A stretch of 64,000 nucleotides of DNA from Sva-07 sp963715285 (GTDB taxonomy: Bacteria; Actinomycetota; Acidimicrobiia; Acidimicrobiales; Ilumatobacteraceae). The notes beneath the pieces were generated by a model. That model had not been told where the DNA came from. It did not search any database and worked only from the letters and a program-made list of their open reading frames with translations. The DNA is taken from assembly GCA_963715285.1 (NCBI GenBank), contig CAVQRU010000033.1, positions 1-64,000 of the forward strand, read 5' to 3'. Positions 1-11,004 of this stretch are shown here, one piece after another; position 1 is the first letter of the stretch, and every line of letters begins with the position of its first letter. The translations under genes and the position numbers were made by a program.

Positions 1-295
1 AGCGATCGCGCGGAGCGCGCAACGCCACGTGCATCACCGCACGATCCTCGGTGACGTTGATGTGTTCGCCGGCGAACATCGCATCGCGCCGCGCCGGCAC
101 GCCCGTCGCGGCGGCCAGTTCGATCAGCGCGGCGACGACTCGATCGTCGACCAGCTGTTTCGACCAGTCGATCCGGAGGTCGGCGACCTCGAGCACGTAG
201 CGGTCCGCTCGGCCGGGATCGGAGGCGAACAGCTCGCGGAGGTGGACGGGGCGGGGAAGGTCGGCGAGCGCCGAGCGGGGGTCAACGGCATCCAT
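1..295 (-). CDS. pgi: Glucose-6-phosphate isomerase, N-terminal part (cut by window start)
   Basis: Interconverts glucose 6-phosphate and fructose 6-phosphate in the cytoplasm. About 98 N-terminal residues are visible; the rest lies outside the window. The segment DWSKQLVDD followed by RRDAMFAGEHINVTEDRA and MHVALR matches the conserved N-terminal part of the PGI family (the usual form is FxGexINxTExRAVLHvALR). The ATG at 295 gives MDAVDPRSALADL; a nearby ATG at 291 is out of frame. The gene follows pgl on the same strand after about 65 bp, a pairing that fits glycolysis and pentose-phosphate functions. The family call is secure. Confidence 0.9.
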   Translation of the reverse strand, partial: MDAVDPRSALADLPRPVHLRELFASDPGRADRYVLEVADLRIDWSKQLVDDRVVAALIELAAATGVPARRDAMFAGEHINVTEDRAVMHVALRAPRDR

Positions 296-360
296 CGTCC
301 CCGACGCTACTGCTCGACGTCGGTCCCCTCGGATCGACCGGTCGAGACCGCTGATCGGGA

Positions 361-1028
361 TCAGGCCGCCGCGACCGGATCGTCGGGGGACGGCAGGTCG
401 CCAGCGGCGGCGGGGTCGAGGAACAGCCAGGTGTCCGCGACGTCGAACCCGGTCGACGGGGATCGACGGATCGCGCAGCAGCCATCGAGCGACCATCGGT
501 GCCTTCGATGCGCCGAGCGTCAGCATCAGACGCGAGCGGGCGGCGTTCACGACCGGCGGGGTGAGGGTCATCCGAGCGAACCCGTTGAACTCCCCGGTCG
601 CCTCGCACGGCCACTCGCTGTCGACGACACGATCGCCGGGTGGCCACGAGGCCGTGTGACCGTCGGAGCCCAGGCCGAGATGGACGACGTCGAAGCGCTC
701 CGGCAGTCCTGCGCCGTATCGTCGCGCCCCGGCCGCCAGGTCGGCGCCGGTCACCGGCATCAGGCGGACCTGGCACGGCAACGGCACCAACTGAGCGGCG
801 TTGCGTGCCGCGATCGCCGTCGGGGGCCACGCGTTCGTCGACCTGCCAGATCGTGGTGCGATCCCACGGCACGTTCTCCTCGAGCAGCGCCCGGAACATC
901 GGCGGTGCGGTGCTCCCCCCGCTCACCGCGATCAGCGCCTCGCCCCTGCGGCGAGCCGCACCACGGATCCGGCGGGCCAGCCAGGCTCCAGCCGCCGCGG
1001 AGGGATCCTCGCTCACTCGGATCTCCAC
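361..1028 (-). pseudogene. pgl: 6-phosphogluconolactonase, reading frame broken twice
   Basis: Would hydrolyse 6-phosphogluconolactone in the oxidative pentose phosphate pathway. The GTG at 1028 has GGGAGG upstream and lies 13 bp after the mutase stop. Frame 1 gives EIRVSEDPSAAAGAWLARRI, ALIAVSGGSTAPPMF and WQVDERVAPDGDR. Near 800-812 the homology moves to a second frame (NAAQLVPLPCQVRLMPVTG, then HLGLGSDGHTASWPPGD). Near 445-460 it moves to a third frame (DVADTWLFLDPAAAGDLP, then a stop at 361). All family blocks are present and in order. The span of 668 nt equals 222 codons plus two bases, so two single-base insertions explain both breaks. Sequencing error is as likely as real decay; an intact protein would have about 221 residues. 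Confidence 0.82.
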
Positions 1029-1041
1029 CTCGTGCCTCCCG

Positions 1042-2679
<1,638 letters not shown>

Positions 2680-2726
2680 CGAACCACTTTCCGCAGAGTC
2701 GTCGCTCCTCCGTACCCTACGGAGCG

Positions 2727-3683
2727 ATGCCCGACGACTCCGGATCGAACGCCGTCGAGGTGGATGCTCCACCGACACCAGGCGAACGCACGGTGGCCCA
2801 GGGCGTCCGGCTCGCCGTTGCCGCCTACCTGCTGTGGGGCCTCCTCACGATCTATTGGAAGCAGCTCAGCGGGTTCGACGCATTCGAGCTGATCGCGTGG
2901 CGGATGGCGTGCGCCGGCGTGGTGATGGCCATCGTGGTCACGGCGCGTCGGACCTGGCCCACGGTGGTCGGCGCACTCCGGGATCCGGGGGTCGCACGGC
3001 GACTGGTGGTCGCCTCGTTGCTCCTCACCGTCAACTGGGGCAGCTACGTGTGGGCGGTGACCAACGACCGGGTGATCGAGACGGCGCTCGGCTACTTCAT
3101 CGCGCCGCTCGCCACGATGGCGATCGGGGTGTTCGTGCTGAAGGAGCAGCCGACCATGGCGCAGCGCTTCGCGTTCGGGTGCGCGGCGGTGGCGGTGGTG
3201 ATCCTGACCGTGTCGTACGGGCGCCCACCGTGGATCGCCCTCGTGATCGCAGCGTCGTGGAGCCTCTACGGGCTCGCCAAGCGTCGGGTTCCGCTCGGCG
3301 CCGTCGAGAGTCTCGCCGGTGAGACGTTCGTCCTGTTCGTCCCGGCGGTGGCCGCGGTCGTGTGGTTCTCGACGAACTCGGACAGTGTCGCCGTCACCGC
3401 CGGCCCGACCGACTGGCTGCTGGTCCTCGGCACCGGAGCGATCACGGCGGTGCCGCTCATGTTGTTCGCCGGCGCCGCGAAGTCGGTGCCGTTCACGTTG
3501 CTCGGCCCGCTCAACCTCCTCGTGCCGGTGATCAACTTCGGCCTGGGATGGTTGGTCTACGGCGAACCGATGCCCGCCGACCGGCTGGTCGGCTTCGCCT
3601 TCGTGTGGGTGGCGCTCGGTGTCGTGATGTGGGATCGAGTCTCCAGCCACCGTCGCGTCGCCGCGGCAGCCCCGGTCGCCTGA
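2727..3683 (+). CDS. rarD: RarD/EamA family membrane transporter
   Basis: 318-residue inner-membrane protein with about ten hydrophobic segments of the drug/metabolite transporter superfamily. The N-terminal AAYLLWGLLTIYWKQLSG, the central WGSYVWAVTNDRVIETALGY and GPLNLLVPVINFGLGW are characteristic of the RarD subfamily. Start ATG at 2727 has GGAG immediately upstream and is divergent from the mutase start, with 47 bp between. The substrate of RarD proteins is not established; chloramphenicol sensitivity in the name is historical. The assignment to RarD is firm and the cargo unknown. Confidence 0.9.
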   Translation: MPDDSGSNAVEVDAPPTPGERTVAQGVRLAVAAYLLWGLLTIYWKQLSGFDAFELIAWRMACAGVVMAIVVTARRTWPTVVGALRDPGVARRLVVASLLLTVNWGSYVWAVTNDRVIETALGYFIAPLATMAIGVFVLKEQPTMAQRFAFGCAAVAVVILTVSYGRPPWIALVIAASWSLYGLAKRRVPLGAVESLAGETFVLFVPAVAAVVWFSTNSDSVAVTAGPTDWLLVLGTGAITAVPLMLFAGAAKSVPFTLLGPLNLLVPVINFGLGWLVYGEPMPADRLVGFAFVWVALGVVMWDRVSSHRRVAAAAPVA

Positions 3684-3699
3684 GCTACGTTCACGACCC

Positions 3700-4008
3700 A
3701 TGGCCGTCCGCGTGCTCGCATTCATCGCCGTGCCCGCGACGTGTGCCGTCGCACTGTCCGGCTGCTTCACGACCACGGCGGACTTCCGCGAAGAAGCCGA
3801 GCAGTTCATCGTCGAGGATCCCGGCGTTGCCGACGGTCTGGGAGTCGCCATCACGTCGGCGACGTGCGACGAGCCGGCCGATCAGGATGTCGGGACGGTG
3901 TTCTCGTGCACGGCGATCGACGCCAACGGCGACCAGTGGGGCTTCGACGTGACGATCGTCGACTCCGACAGCATCGAACTCAGCGTGTCCGAACGACCGG
4001 CACCGTAG
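3700..4008 (+). CDS. Small lipoprotein, DUF4333-like
   Basis: 102 residues. The N-terminal hydrophobic stretch ends in LSGC, a lipobox, so the mature protein should be a lipid-anchored surface protein starting at that Cys. The remainder carries two further cysteines (ATCDEP and FSCTAID) spaced as in DUF4333-type domains of actinobacterial secreted proteins, where they probably form a disulfide. It starts 16 bp after rarD on the same strand, so it may be co-transcribed. No biochemical role is known for the family. The lipoprotein call is firm, the DUF assignment moderate. Confidence 0.7.
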   Translation: MAVRVLAFIAVPATCAVALSGCFTTTADFREEAEQFIVEDPGVADGLGVAITSATCDEPADQDVGTVFSCTAIDANGDQWGFDVTIVDSDSIELSVSERPAP

Positions 4009-4099
4009 GTCTCCTTCGCCGCGCCGTCATCCGGTGACGTGTCACGATGGTGCCGGACGATCGCCGGATCGCCACCCACACGGGGAATCGACGAAAGGG

Positions 4100-4579
4100 A
4101 TGGACGTGCGCAGGACACTGATGATCGGCGTCGGAGTGGTGGGCCTTGCGCTCGCCGGCTGTGGCAGCGATGGCGACAGCGGAGACGGCGATCTCGGGGG
4201 ACCGCAGGCCGCGGCCGCGGCGGCGACGATCGAGTCGGCGTCGAACAGCGGACTCCAGCTCGACGAAGGGTGCGTGAACGACCTCGCCGCCCAGCTCAGC
4301 GACGCCGATGCGGAAGCGATCGCATCGAGCGACGACGCCGAGATCAGTGCCGAGGGCCAGGCGCTCGGCGCCGAGCTTCTCGGCTGCGCCGACGCCGATG
4401 CGCTCGTCGACGCGTTCATCGCGGGCATGAGCGAATCCGGCCAGGAGATCGACGAGGACTGCGCCCGCGACAAGCTCGAGGACGTCGACATCCCCGAGCT
4501 CGTGGCCGCCACCGAGAACGGTGACATGCCGTCCGATCTGGTCGCCCAGCTCATCGAGTGCGTCGATTCCGGCGGCTGA
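4100..4579 (+). CDS. Acidic lipoprotein of unknown function
   Basis: 159 residues. MDVRRTLMIGVGVVGLALAGCGSD is a signal with lipobox LAGC, followed by a Gly/Asp/Ser linker and an Ala-rich, strongly acidic body. Four cysteines appear in two similar halves: EGCVNDLAAQL with LLGCADADAL, and EDCARDKLEDV with LIECVDSGG. This suggests an internal duplication with paired disulfides, of a type seen in small secreted actinobacterial proteins. The start ATG at 4100 has GAAAGG just upstream; earlier in-frame ATGs lack one. It is separated by 91 bp from the preceding lipoprotein. I do not recognise a function. Confidence 0.75.
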   Translation: MDVRRTLMIGVGVVGLALAGCGSDGDSGDGDLGGPQAAAAAATIESASNSGLQLDEGCVNDLAAQLSDADAEAIASSDDAEISAEGQALGAELLGCADADALVDAFIAGMSESGQEIDEDCARDKLEDVDIPELVAATENGDMPSDLVAQLIECVDSGG

Positions 4580-4620
4580 CCCTCCCCCGACCTCGACGAA
4601 GCGCCCGTGACATCAGCGCG

Positions 4621-6045
4621 TCAGGGCGTGGAGACCCCGAGTGAGCCGTTGAAGTCGACGACGTCGCCGACGGGGACGAAGCTCCGGGACTCGTCGGACC
4701 ACTGCACCAGCTGCGTGCCCTCGGCGTAGAACGCGTCCTCGGCGTTCATCTGACCGACCAGGCCCGGCAACACGAGCGGCGGCACCCAGTCGATGTTCCG
4801 GGCGGCGTTGATGATCCCCGCGCGGGTGTAGTCACCGTTGGCGATCGCCTCCTCGGCGACGCGGACCGCCAGCTCCATCGACAACCAACCGGCGAGTGCG
4901 GTCGGGTCGGCGCTGTTGGTGTCCGGCGCATAGGTGCCCATCGCCTCGACGAAGGCCTGCACATCGGGATCGTCGGCCCACTCGGGGCTGTCGACGAACT
5001 TGACGTGGCTGGAGGTGTAGACACCTTCGGCGCCACCGTTCGTCGTCGCACTGAAGAACAACGGGTTGGCGCACGTGGCGGTCTGGTAGACGGCCGGGTC
5101 GAAGTCGGGGTTGGCGACCTTGGCATCGCCGAGTTCGGTCATGAACGCGATGCACTGCGCACCGAGCGGCACCGCGAGGATGGCGTCGGGGTTCGCCTGG
5201 ACGAGGTTGGTCATCTGACCGCTCGGGGCGCCCGAGTCGGCCGAATCGATCGCCTCTTCCGCGACGATCTCGATGCCGTTCTCGGCAGCGAGCTCGGTGA
5301 ACGCCTCGACGTAGGCCTGGCCGAATTCGTTGTCAACGTGGAACAGCGCCGCGGTCGAGCCCTCACCGAGGTCCGAAGCGACGAATTCCGCCCAGACCCG
5401 CGACTCGATCGCGTACGGGACGAGCAGTCCCGTGGTCCACGGGTACTCGTCGATGTTGCCCCAGTCGGGCGCACCGGTCGATGCCCACAGCTGCGGGATG
5501 CACCGTGCGTTCAGGTCGGCCTGGATCGCGAGGTTGTTCGGCGAACCGACGATGCCGGACAGGATGGTCACCTCGTCGTCGACGACGAGCTCGTCGACGT
5601 TCGCCTTCGTCAGGTCGGCGGTGTACTGGTCGTCCGTGATCACCAGCTCGATGGGCGTCCCCTCGAGGCCGCCGTTGGTGTCGTTGGAGTAGTCGATGTA
5701 GGCCTGTTGACCGGCACCGAAGGGGGCGAACACGACGGCCGGGCCGCCCGAGAGGGGGATCGACGTACCGATCTTCAGCGTCTCGATCGGCGCAGTGGCC
5801 GCGTCGGGGTCGTCGCAGACGCTGGTGTCGATGACGTACTCGGCACCGGATGCTCCGCCCTCGGTCGACTCGGGGGCGTCCGTGGGCTCCGGTGCGTCGG
5901 TCGACTCGGGTGCGTCGGTCGACTCGGGCGCCTCCGTGGGCTCCGGTACTTCGGTGTCGCTCGACGAACTGTCGTCGTTGCTGCACGCGGCGAGGACGAA
6001 TGCGCCCGCTGTGGCAAGTGCGAGCAGTTTCCTGGTGCTGGCCAT
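4621..6045 (-). CDS. ABC transporter substrate-binding lipoprotein, branched-chain amino acid (LivK) type
   Basis: 474 residues. MASTRKLLALATAGAFVL then AACSNDDSS gives a lipobox and a surface-anchored protein. Residues about 27-65 are a low-complexity linker of near-identical (P/S)TDAPE units. The rest is a type I periplasmic-binding fold: IETLKIGTSIPLSGGPA, NDTNGGLEGTPIELVITDDQY, a central LWASTGAPDWGN segment and FHVDNEFGQAYVEAFTE. These solute receptors bind amino acids, amides or other small carboxylates outside the cell. No permease or ATPase gene is adjacent, so it may work with an ABC system encoded elsewhere. The start ATG at 6045 has GGGAG upstream. The ligand is unknown. Confidence 0.85.
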   Translation of the reverse strand: MASTRKLLALATAGAFVLAACSNDDSSSSDTEVPEPTEAPESTDAPESTDAPEPTDAPESTEGGASGAEYVIDTSVCDDPDAATAPIETLKIGTSIPLSGGPAVVFAPFGAGQQAYIDYSNDTNGGLEGTPIELVITDDQYTADLTKANVDELVVDDEVTILSGIVGSPNNLAIQADLNARCIPQLWASTGAPDWGNIDEYPWTTGLLVPYAIESRVWAEFVASDLGEGSTAALFHVDNEFGQAYVEAFTELAAENGIEIVAEEAIDSADSGAPSGQMTNLVQANPDAILAVPLGAQCIAFMTELGDAKVANPDFDPAVYQTATCANPLFFSATTNGGAEGVYTSSHVKFVDSPEWADDPDVQAFVEAMGTYAPDTNSADPTALAGWLSMELAVRVAEEAIANGDYTRAGIINAARNIDWVPPLVLPGLVGQMNAEDAFYAEGTQLVQWSDESRSFVPVGDVVDFNGSLGVSTP

Positions 6046-6200
6046 GATCAGAATGCTCCCTGGTCGGATGTGATGTGCGTGGAACCGGTGGGAACCGGCG
6101 AGTGAGTGGTGCTCGGACCGTGCCGCCGGGCACGTAAGAACCTGGTGAAGTCTGCGCGCCGTGCAGGATGCCGGCAACGGCGCCGCCGTAGCATCGTCGC

Positions 6201-7799
6201 ATGGCATCGGGCCGCGCCGTCGCACTCCTCGCCGCGGGGGCGATCGCCCTCACGGCGTGCGGCGTCGAGGTCTCGGTCACGGCCGAGCGAGCCGATCGGA
6301 TCGTCTTCGACCCCACCATGACCGATCCGGCCGGACCGCCATCGGTCGGCATCCCACCGGACGCGGGGACCGATCCCGGTGGTGCGCCCGCCACCACCCC
6401 GTCGACCACCCCGGGCACCCCCGACACCGACGTACCGGCCGACCCTGCGACCCCGCCACCGTCGAGCATCCCGTCCGACCCGACCGCGATCGACTTCGGT
6501 TCCGGCAAACCGGCCCGCGACTACGACGACTTCCTCCTCGCGGTGATGACCGACCTCCAACTGTGGTGGGACGTCGAGTACCCGGCGATCTACGGCACCG
6601 CGTTCCGCCGGCTCGAGGGCAAGGTGTACGCCGCCTATCCCGGTCGGCCCGACGACCTGCCGGGCTGCGGATCGCCGAGCACCTCCTACGAGGAGGTGCG
6701 TCAGTACGTTGCGTTCTACTGCGGCGTGGGCGACTTCATGGTCTACGACGACAGCGCCGACGGACTGCTCGCGGAACTCGAACGTGACTACGGCTTCGGA
6801 ACGATCGGGACGGTGCTCGCCCACGAGTTCGGCCATGCGATCCAGCTGCGGGCGGGCAACCTCGACCGGGCACTGCCCACGATCCTCACCGAGCAGCAGG
6901 CCGACTGTTTCGCCGGCGCCTGGTCGGCGAGGGTCGCCCGCGGCGAGTCACCGGTCATGCGCTACACCGATGCCGATGTCCGCGCCGGGCTGATCGCCAT
7001 GACGAAGGTGAGCGACCCGGTCGGAACCGACCAGTTCGTCGAGGGCGGCCACGGCTCCGGTTTCGACCGCGTCGGCGCCTTCCAGGTCGGTTTCACCGAG
7101 GGGCCTGCTCGCTGTGCCGAGATCCTCGACGAACCGCTTCCGCTGGTGCCCAACCAGCTCACGAGCGCCGATGCGAACACCGGGGGCGACGCCGCGTTCG
7201 GCTACGGCGACGGTGAGCTCCTGGCGTTCCTCCCCGAAGACCTCAACCTGTACTGGGACGAGCAACTCGCTCGGCAGATCCCCGGCCTCGACGCATTGTC
7301 ACTCGTGGTCGTGCGCTCGCTCGACAACCTCCGATGCAGCGACCTGCGTGGCGATCTCGCCCGTGGCGCGGCGTTGTGCGCCTCGACCGGCGAGGTCTAC
7401 TTCAACGAGCCGGCGGCCCTCGACCTGTACCGGTCGCTCGGCGACTTCTCGGTCGGCTATCTCCTGGGCCTCGCCTGGGGCGAGGCGGTCCAGGTTGCCC
7501 TCGGATCCGATCTCACCGGCGAGGACCGGGCGCTGCTCAACGACTGTCTCACCGGCGGCTGGGTGCAGACGGTGATCCCCGTGGCCGACGGCCGGGGGTT
7601 CCTGACACTGCCGGAACCGCGGCTCGAAGCACGCCAGTCGAGCGTGTCGGCAGGCGACCTCGACGAGGCGATCCAGACCGTCCTCCTCGTCGCCGACCTC
7701 GACAGCGCCGCCGACGAGGTCGGCAGCGCCTTCGAGAAGATCGCAGCGTTGCGCACCGGCGTCCTCGACGGCACCGACGCCTGCCTCGCCCAGCTCTGA
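6201..7799 (+). CDS. Secreted lipoprotein with neutral zinc metallopeptidase domain
   Basis: 532 residues. The signal ends in LTACG, a lipobox, followed by a Pro/Thr-rich spacer to about residue 95. The catalytic domain contains VLAHEFGHAIQ, an HExxH zinc site at about residues 212-216, followed by TILTEQQADCFAGAWSA, where the Glu of EQQAD is the expected third zinc ligand. This arrangement is that of the putative neutral zinc metallopeptidase family (PF04228 type). Downstream, VYFNEPAALDLYRSLGDFSVGYLLG resembles a second, degenerate copy of the same architecture. It probably acts on proteins outside the membrane. It is divergent from the SBP gene across 155 bp. Confidence 0.83.
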   Translation: MASGRAVALLAAGAIALTACGVEVSVTAERADRIVFDPTMTDPAGPPSVGIPPDAGTDPGGAPATTPSTTPGTPDTDVPADPATPPPSSIPSDPTAIDFGSGKPARDYDDFLLAVMTDLQLWWDVEYPAIYGTAFRRLEGKVYAAYPGRPDDLPGCGSPSTSYEEVRQYVAFYCGVGDFMVYDDSADGLLAELERDYGFGTIGTVLAHEFGHAIQLRAGNLDRALPTILTEQQADCFAGAWSARVARGESPVMRYTDADVRAGLIAMTKVSDPVGTDQFVEGGHGSGFDRVGAFQVGFTEGPARCAEILDEPLPLVPNQLTSADANTGGDAAFGYGDGELLAFLPEDLNLYWDEQLARQIPGLDALSLVVVRSLDNLRCSDLRGDLARGAALCASTGEVYFNEPAALDLYRSLGDFSVGYLLGLAWGEAVQVALGSDLTGEDRALLNDCLTGGWVQTVIPVADGRGFLTLPEPRLEARQSSVSAGDLDEAIQTVLLVADLDSAADEVGSAFEKIAALRTGVLDGTDACLAQL

Positions 7800-7835
7800 A
7801 CGGGCCGCCGGGCGCGACCGGTGGGCCGAGTGCGA

Positions 7836-8810
7836 TCAGTGGGTGGTGAGCCAGGTGGCGAGCAGGGCAGTCAGCTCGACGGGGCGGTCACCCTGGACGC
7901 TGTGGCCGGCGCCGTCGACCACTTCGACCGTGAGCGTCGGCTGACGGCGCCGCGCCTCCGCGACGTCGTCGTCGTCGACCACGGGTGACAGCGAACCACG
8001 AACCAGCATGATCGGACACGCGATCGCACCGAAGTGCTCCCACAACGGCGACAACGTGTCCGCTGCCGGTTCGTCGGCGATCTCGGTCGAGGTCGACTCG
8101 GTGCCGGCCGCACGCGAGCGGGCATGGCTGCCTCGGTCGTAGTTCCACTCCCACGACCCGTCGGGCAGCCGGTGGGCGTTGTGGAGGATCCCGCGGCGAA
8201 GCGACGACTCCGATCGCGTCGGGTTGAACTCCATCGTGCGGGCGAGCAGATCGTCGAAACTGGCGAACGCCTGCGGACCGTCGACGAAGTCGGTGACCGC
8301 CTTGGTCTTCGCCGCATTCACTCCCGGCGTGATGTCGACCATCACGAGCGACCGCACCAGCGAAGGATGCCGGACCGCCAGCTCCATCGAGGTCAACCCG
8401 CCGAGCGACATGCCGACGACCGCCCGAGCGTCGGGTGCGTGGCGCTCGACGACCTGCGCGAGGTCGTCGGCGAGGTTCATCGGCGAGTACGCACCGTCCG
8501 AGCGCCAGTCGGAGTGACCGTGACCCGGGAGGTCGACGGCGAGCAACGGGCGGCCGAGTCCGAGCGCCACGGTGTCCCAGGTGTGTGCGTTCTGGGCCCC
8601 GCCGTGGACCAGGACCAGCTCGGGCGAGCCCTCCCCCCACCGCAGCGAACTCACGGTGCGTCCGTCGCCGCCGTCATCGCTGCGCACCACCGTGTCGGTC
8701 CGGGCGACCGGCGGGAACTCGGTGATCCCGAGGTCGAACTCGTCGACGTTCTCGTGGAACAGGCCGAACTCGTCGTAGTCGCTCACGCCGTTCACGATGA
8801 CACGACCCAC
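7836..8810 (-). CDS. Alpha/beta hydrolase
   Basis: 324 residues with the alpha/beta hydrolase fold. VLVHGGAQNAHTWD holds the oxyanion-hole HGG, AVVGMSLGGLTSMEL the nucleophile elbow with catalytic Ser, and DGAGHSVQGDRP the catalytic His near the C-terminus. An acid in the HPSLV to VRGSLSPVVDDDDV region would complete the triad. The substrate cannot be inferred; relatives include esterases, C-C bond hydrolases and haloalkane dehalogenases. The start is uncertain: a GTG at 8810 is used, but later GTG codons (VNGVSDYDEF, VSDYDEF) are possible and none has a clear ribosome-binding site. Confidence 0.8.
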   Translation of the reverse strand: MGRVIVNGVSDYDEFGLFHENVDEFDLGITEFPPVARTDTVVRSDDGGDGRTVSSLRWGEGSPELVLVHGGAQNAHTWDTVALGLGRPLLAVDLPGHGHSDWRSDGAYSPMNLADDLAQVVERHAPDARAVVGMSLGGLTSMELAVRHPSLVRSLVMVDITPGVNAAKTKAVTDFVDGPQAFASFDDLLARTMEFNPTRSESSLRRGILHNAHRLPDGSWEWNYDRGSHARSRAAGTESTSTEIADEPAADTLSPLWEHFGAIACPIMLVRGSLSPVVDDDDVAEARRRQPTLTVEVVDGAGHSVQGDRPVELTALLATWLTTH

Positions 8811-8846
8811 CGCATCGCGACGAGCCGCGTGACGCGGAGCGAGCGT

Positions 8847-10007
8847 TCAGCCGCCGGGCGGCGGGTCGGTCGGCGGCGATGCCGCCAAGGGGGCCGCGGT
8901 GCTCGTCGTGGTGGTCGCCGGAGCCGTCGTGGTCGGAACGGCGGTCGTCGTGGCGGGCGCAGTGGTCGTCGTGGGTGCCACGGTCGTCGACGCCGGAACG
9001 GTCGTGGTCGTCGTGGTGGTGGTGCTCGTGGTGGTCGTCGAGTAGTCCGGGTCGATGCGGTTGAAGTACGGCGGCTGGGCGCCGTAGTACTCCGGCTCCT
9101 TGACCCCGTCGAACACGAAGACCTGGTCGCCGATCGTGGTCAGGTCCTGGAAGGTGGGCGACAGGCTGAGCGGGATGCGGATGCACCCGTGCGATGCCGG
9201 GCGCAGTGGCACGTTGAGCGCTCCGTGGACGGCGATGCCGTAGTTGAAGTACACCGGATCCCACATGCCGCCGAGCGAACTCTGCCGCACGCCCTCGACC
9301 TCGCGCTCGAACTGGTACACGCCGCCGGGTGTGATCGACTTGCCGCACTCGCCGCGGACCAGCGGTTCGTCACCGGGGTTGTTGTACTCACCCGGGCTGA
9401 TCGTGACCTCTTCGCACCACTCCTCGTTGTCGCCGCTCGACATGTGGCTGATCATCACCGGTGCGTCGTCGTGGAAGACCGCGATCACCTGTTCCGACAG
9501 GTAGATCTCGGTGTGGTTGCGGGTCGAATCGGGACGGCGGGGCTGGATCACGAAGGGATCCTGCATGTCGGTCCACATGGCCGGCGTGACCTGACCGGTC
9601 GGCTCGTCGAAGGGCACGCCGAGGACGAGCTTCTCGTAGGCCCACACCGCGCGGCGGGTCTCGTCACCGAAATAGCCGTCGATCGGCCCTGGCCAGAATC
9701 CGAGGTCGGTGAGGCGCTGCTGCACCTGGGCGACGTCGTCGCCGGCCATGCCCTTGGCGAGGTCGCGGCTGAGCTCGGTCTTGACGACCGGCGAGCTCGT
9801 CTCGACGGTCTCGATCACGGGGACCGACGGGGGGATGCTGCCGATCTCGAGGTTGACCGACTCGGCGGTGACCGCCGGTGCCGACGAGTCGTCGCTCCCA
9901 CCGCCGAGTGCAACTCCAGCGACGACGACCACGGCGAGCAGCCCTGCAGCACCTGCTGCAGGCATCCACTTGCGGGCTTCGGGAGAGAGTCGGGGTCGGT
10001 CGTTCAC
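8847..10007 (-). CDS. L,D-transpeptidase with peptidoglycan-binding domain and Thr-rich tail
   Basis: 386 residues. A cytoplasmic start and one membrane anchor (about residues 15-35) are followed by a peptidoglycan-binding repeat (DLAKGMAGDDVAQVQQRLTDLGF and GYFGDETRRAVWAYEK). A YkuD catalytic domain then contains YGIAVHGALNVP and ASHGCIRIPLSL, the His and the SHGC nucleophile Cys. These enzymes make 3-3 cross-links or attach proteins to peptidoglycan outside the membrane. The last 65 residues are an almost pure Thr/Ala/Pro tail with runs of Thr, a likely wall-spanning or glycosylated linker, unusual at a C-terminus. Confidence 0.88.
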   Translation of the reverse strand: MNDRPRLSPEARKWMPAAGAAGLLAVVVVAGVALGGGSDDSSAPAVTAESVNLEIGSIPPSVPVIETVETSSPVVKTELSRDLAKGMAGDDVAQVQQRLTDLGFWPGPIDGYFGDETRRAVWAYEKLVLGVPFDEPTGQVTPAMWTDMQDPFVIQPRRPDSTRNHTEIYLSEQVIAVFHDDAPVMISHMSSGDNEEWCEEVTISPGEYNNPGDEPLVRGECGKSITPGGVYQFEREVEGVRQSSLGGMWDPVYFNYGIAVHGALNVPLRPASHGCIRIPLSLSPTFQDLTTIGDQVFVFDGVKEPEYYGAQPPYFNRIDPDYSTTTTSTTTTTTTTVPASTTVAPTTTTAPATTTAVPTTTAPATTTTSTAAPLAASPPTDPPPGG

Positions 10008-10148
10008 GGGGCGGTTGCTCGGTGTCAGGGGGCCGACCGGCAGCGGCTGACGTCAAACTACCAAGGCGAACCGTCGGCCGGACCGCGGCTCCCCCAACTG
10101 TTCGAATCCGTTCAGGAATTCGGATCGAGGGCCGCCGTCGGGAGTCGC

Positions 10149-10916
10149 TCAGGACCGCTGCACGACCGGTTCGATGTCCTCCAGGTCGCCGCGCAACCCC
10201 CACATCTCCCTGAGGATCGTGGTGATCACGGAGGGTGAGCTGAGGGTGGACACACCGCGCGTACGGGGGAAGTAGTCGACGCCGAACTGGAGCATCTCGT
10301 AACCGAGCCGGGTGGACCTGATCACGAGTTCGGCGTCGATGAACGACCCCTCGCTGCGCAGCTCGACATGGTCGAACACCCTGGCCCGGCACAGCTTGAA
10401 CGCGAAGTTGATGTCGCGGGCCTTGACGTCGAACAACGTGCGGATCAGCAGGTTGTAGACGAAGGTGTACACCGACCGGAGGTACCCCTCTCCGGTGCGG
10501 TCGAAGCGGTAGGCACTGACGATGTCGGCGTCGTAGTCGCGCAGCAGCCGGACCGCTCGCGGCAGCTCCGCCATGTCGAACGGCAGGTCGGCGTCGGTGT
10601 ACAGGATCAGGTCGCCGGTTGCCGTGGCGAACCCGGTCTTGATCGCCCCACCGAGTTTGCGGTTGACCGGATGGTGCACGACGCGGATCCGCGGATCGTC
10701 GAGCGCCAGGCGGTCGGCGATCTCGCCGGTCGAATCGGTCGATGCGTCGTCGACGACGATCAGCTCGTAGTCGCCGATGTCGCCGGATGCGACGAGACGC
10801 TCGCAGGCTCGTCGGCCGGCCGTGAGGGCACGTTGGATGTACTCCTCCTCGTTCCACATGGGATAGAAGATCGAGAGCTTCTCGAACGGCGCACCGATCG
10901 TCGTGTCGACAGGCAT
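10149..10916 (-). CDS. Family 2 glycosyltransferase
   Basis: 255 residues, cytoplasmic GT-A fold. KLSIFYPMWNEEEYIQRAL, ELIVVDDASTDSTGEIAD and GDLILYTDADLPFDMAEL give the nucleotide-binding motifs and the DxD metal site (TDAD). The later RTRGVSTLS segment fits polyprenyl-phosphate or lipid-linked glycan GT2 enzymes of the dolichol-phosphate mannosyltransferase type, but no C-terminal membrane segments are present. Start at ATG 10916 is chosen because longer readings overlap the divergent gene beginning at 11005. Donor and acceptor are unknown; transfer of a sugar to a lipid carrier is plausible. Confidence 0.85.
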   Translation of the reverse strand: MPVDTTIGAPFEKLSIFYPMWNEEEYIQRALTAGRRACERLVASGDIGDYELIVVDDASTDSTGEIADRLALDDPRIRVVHHPVNRKLGGAIKTGFATATGDLILYTDADLPFDMAELPRAVRLLRDYDADIVSAYRFDRTGEGYLRSVYTFVYNLLIRTLFDVKARDINFAFKLCRARVFDHVELRSEGSFIDAELVIRSTRLGYEMLQFGVDYFPRTRGVSTLSSPSVITTILREMWGLRGDLEDIEPVVQRS

Positions 10917-11004
10917 TCCGTCGCAGGGTAGCTGGCAGGTGCGCTCGGACGGCTTCGGTGCCCCGCGTCGTGTCCGCTGGCGCCGGCCCGTAGTGTGCTG
11001 CGTC

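Noticed and set aside
10020..10140. Partial inverted repeat near TTCGAATCCG
   Set aside because: Too short and imperfect, with no placement that supports a regulatory role.
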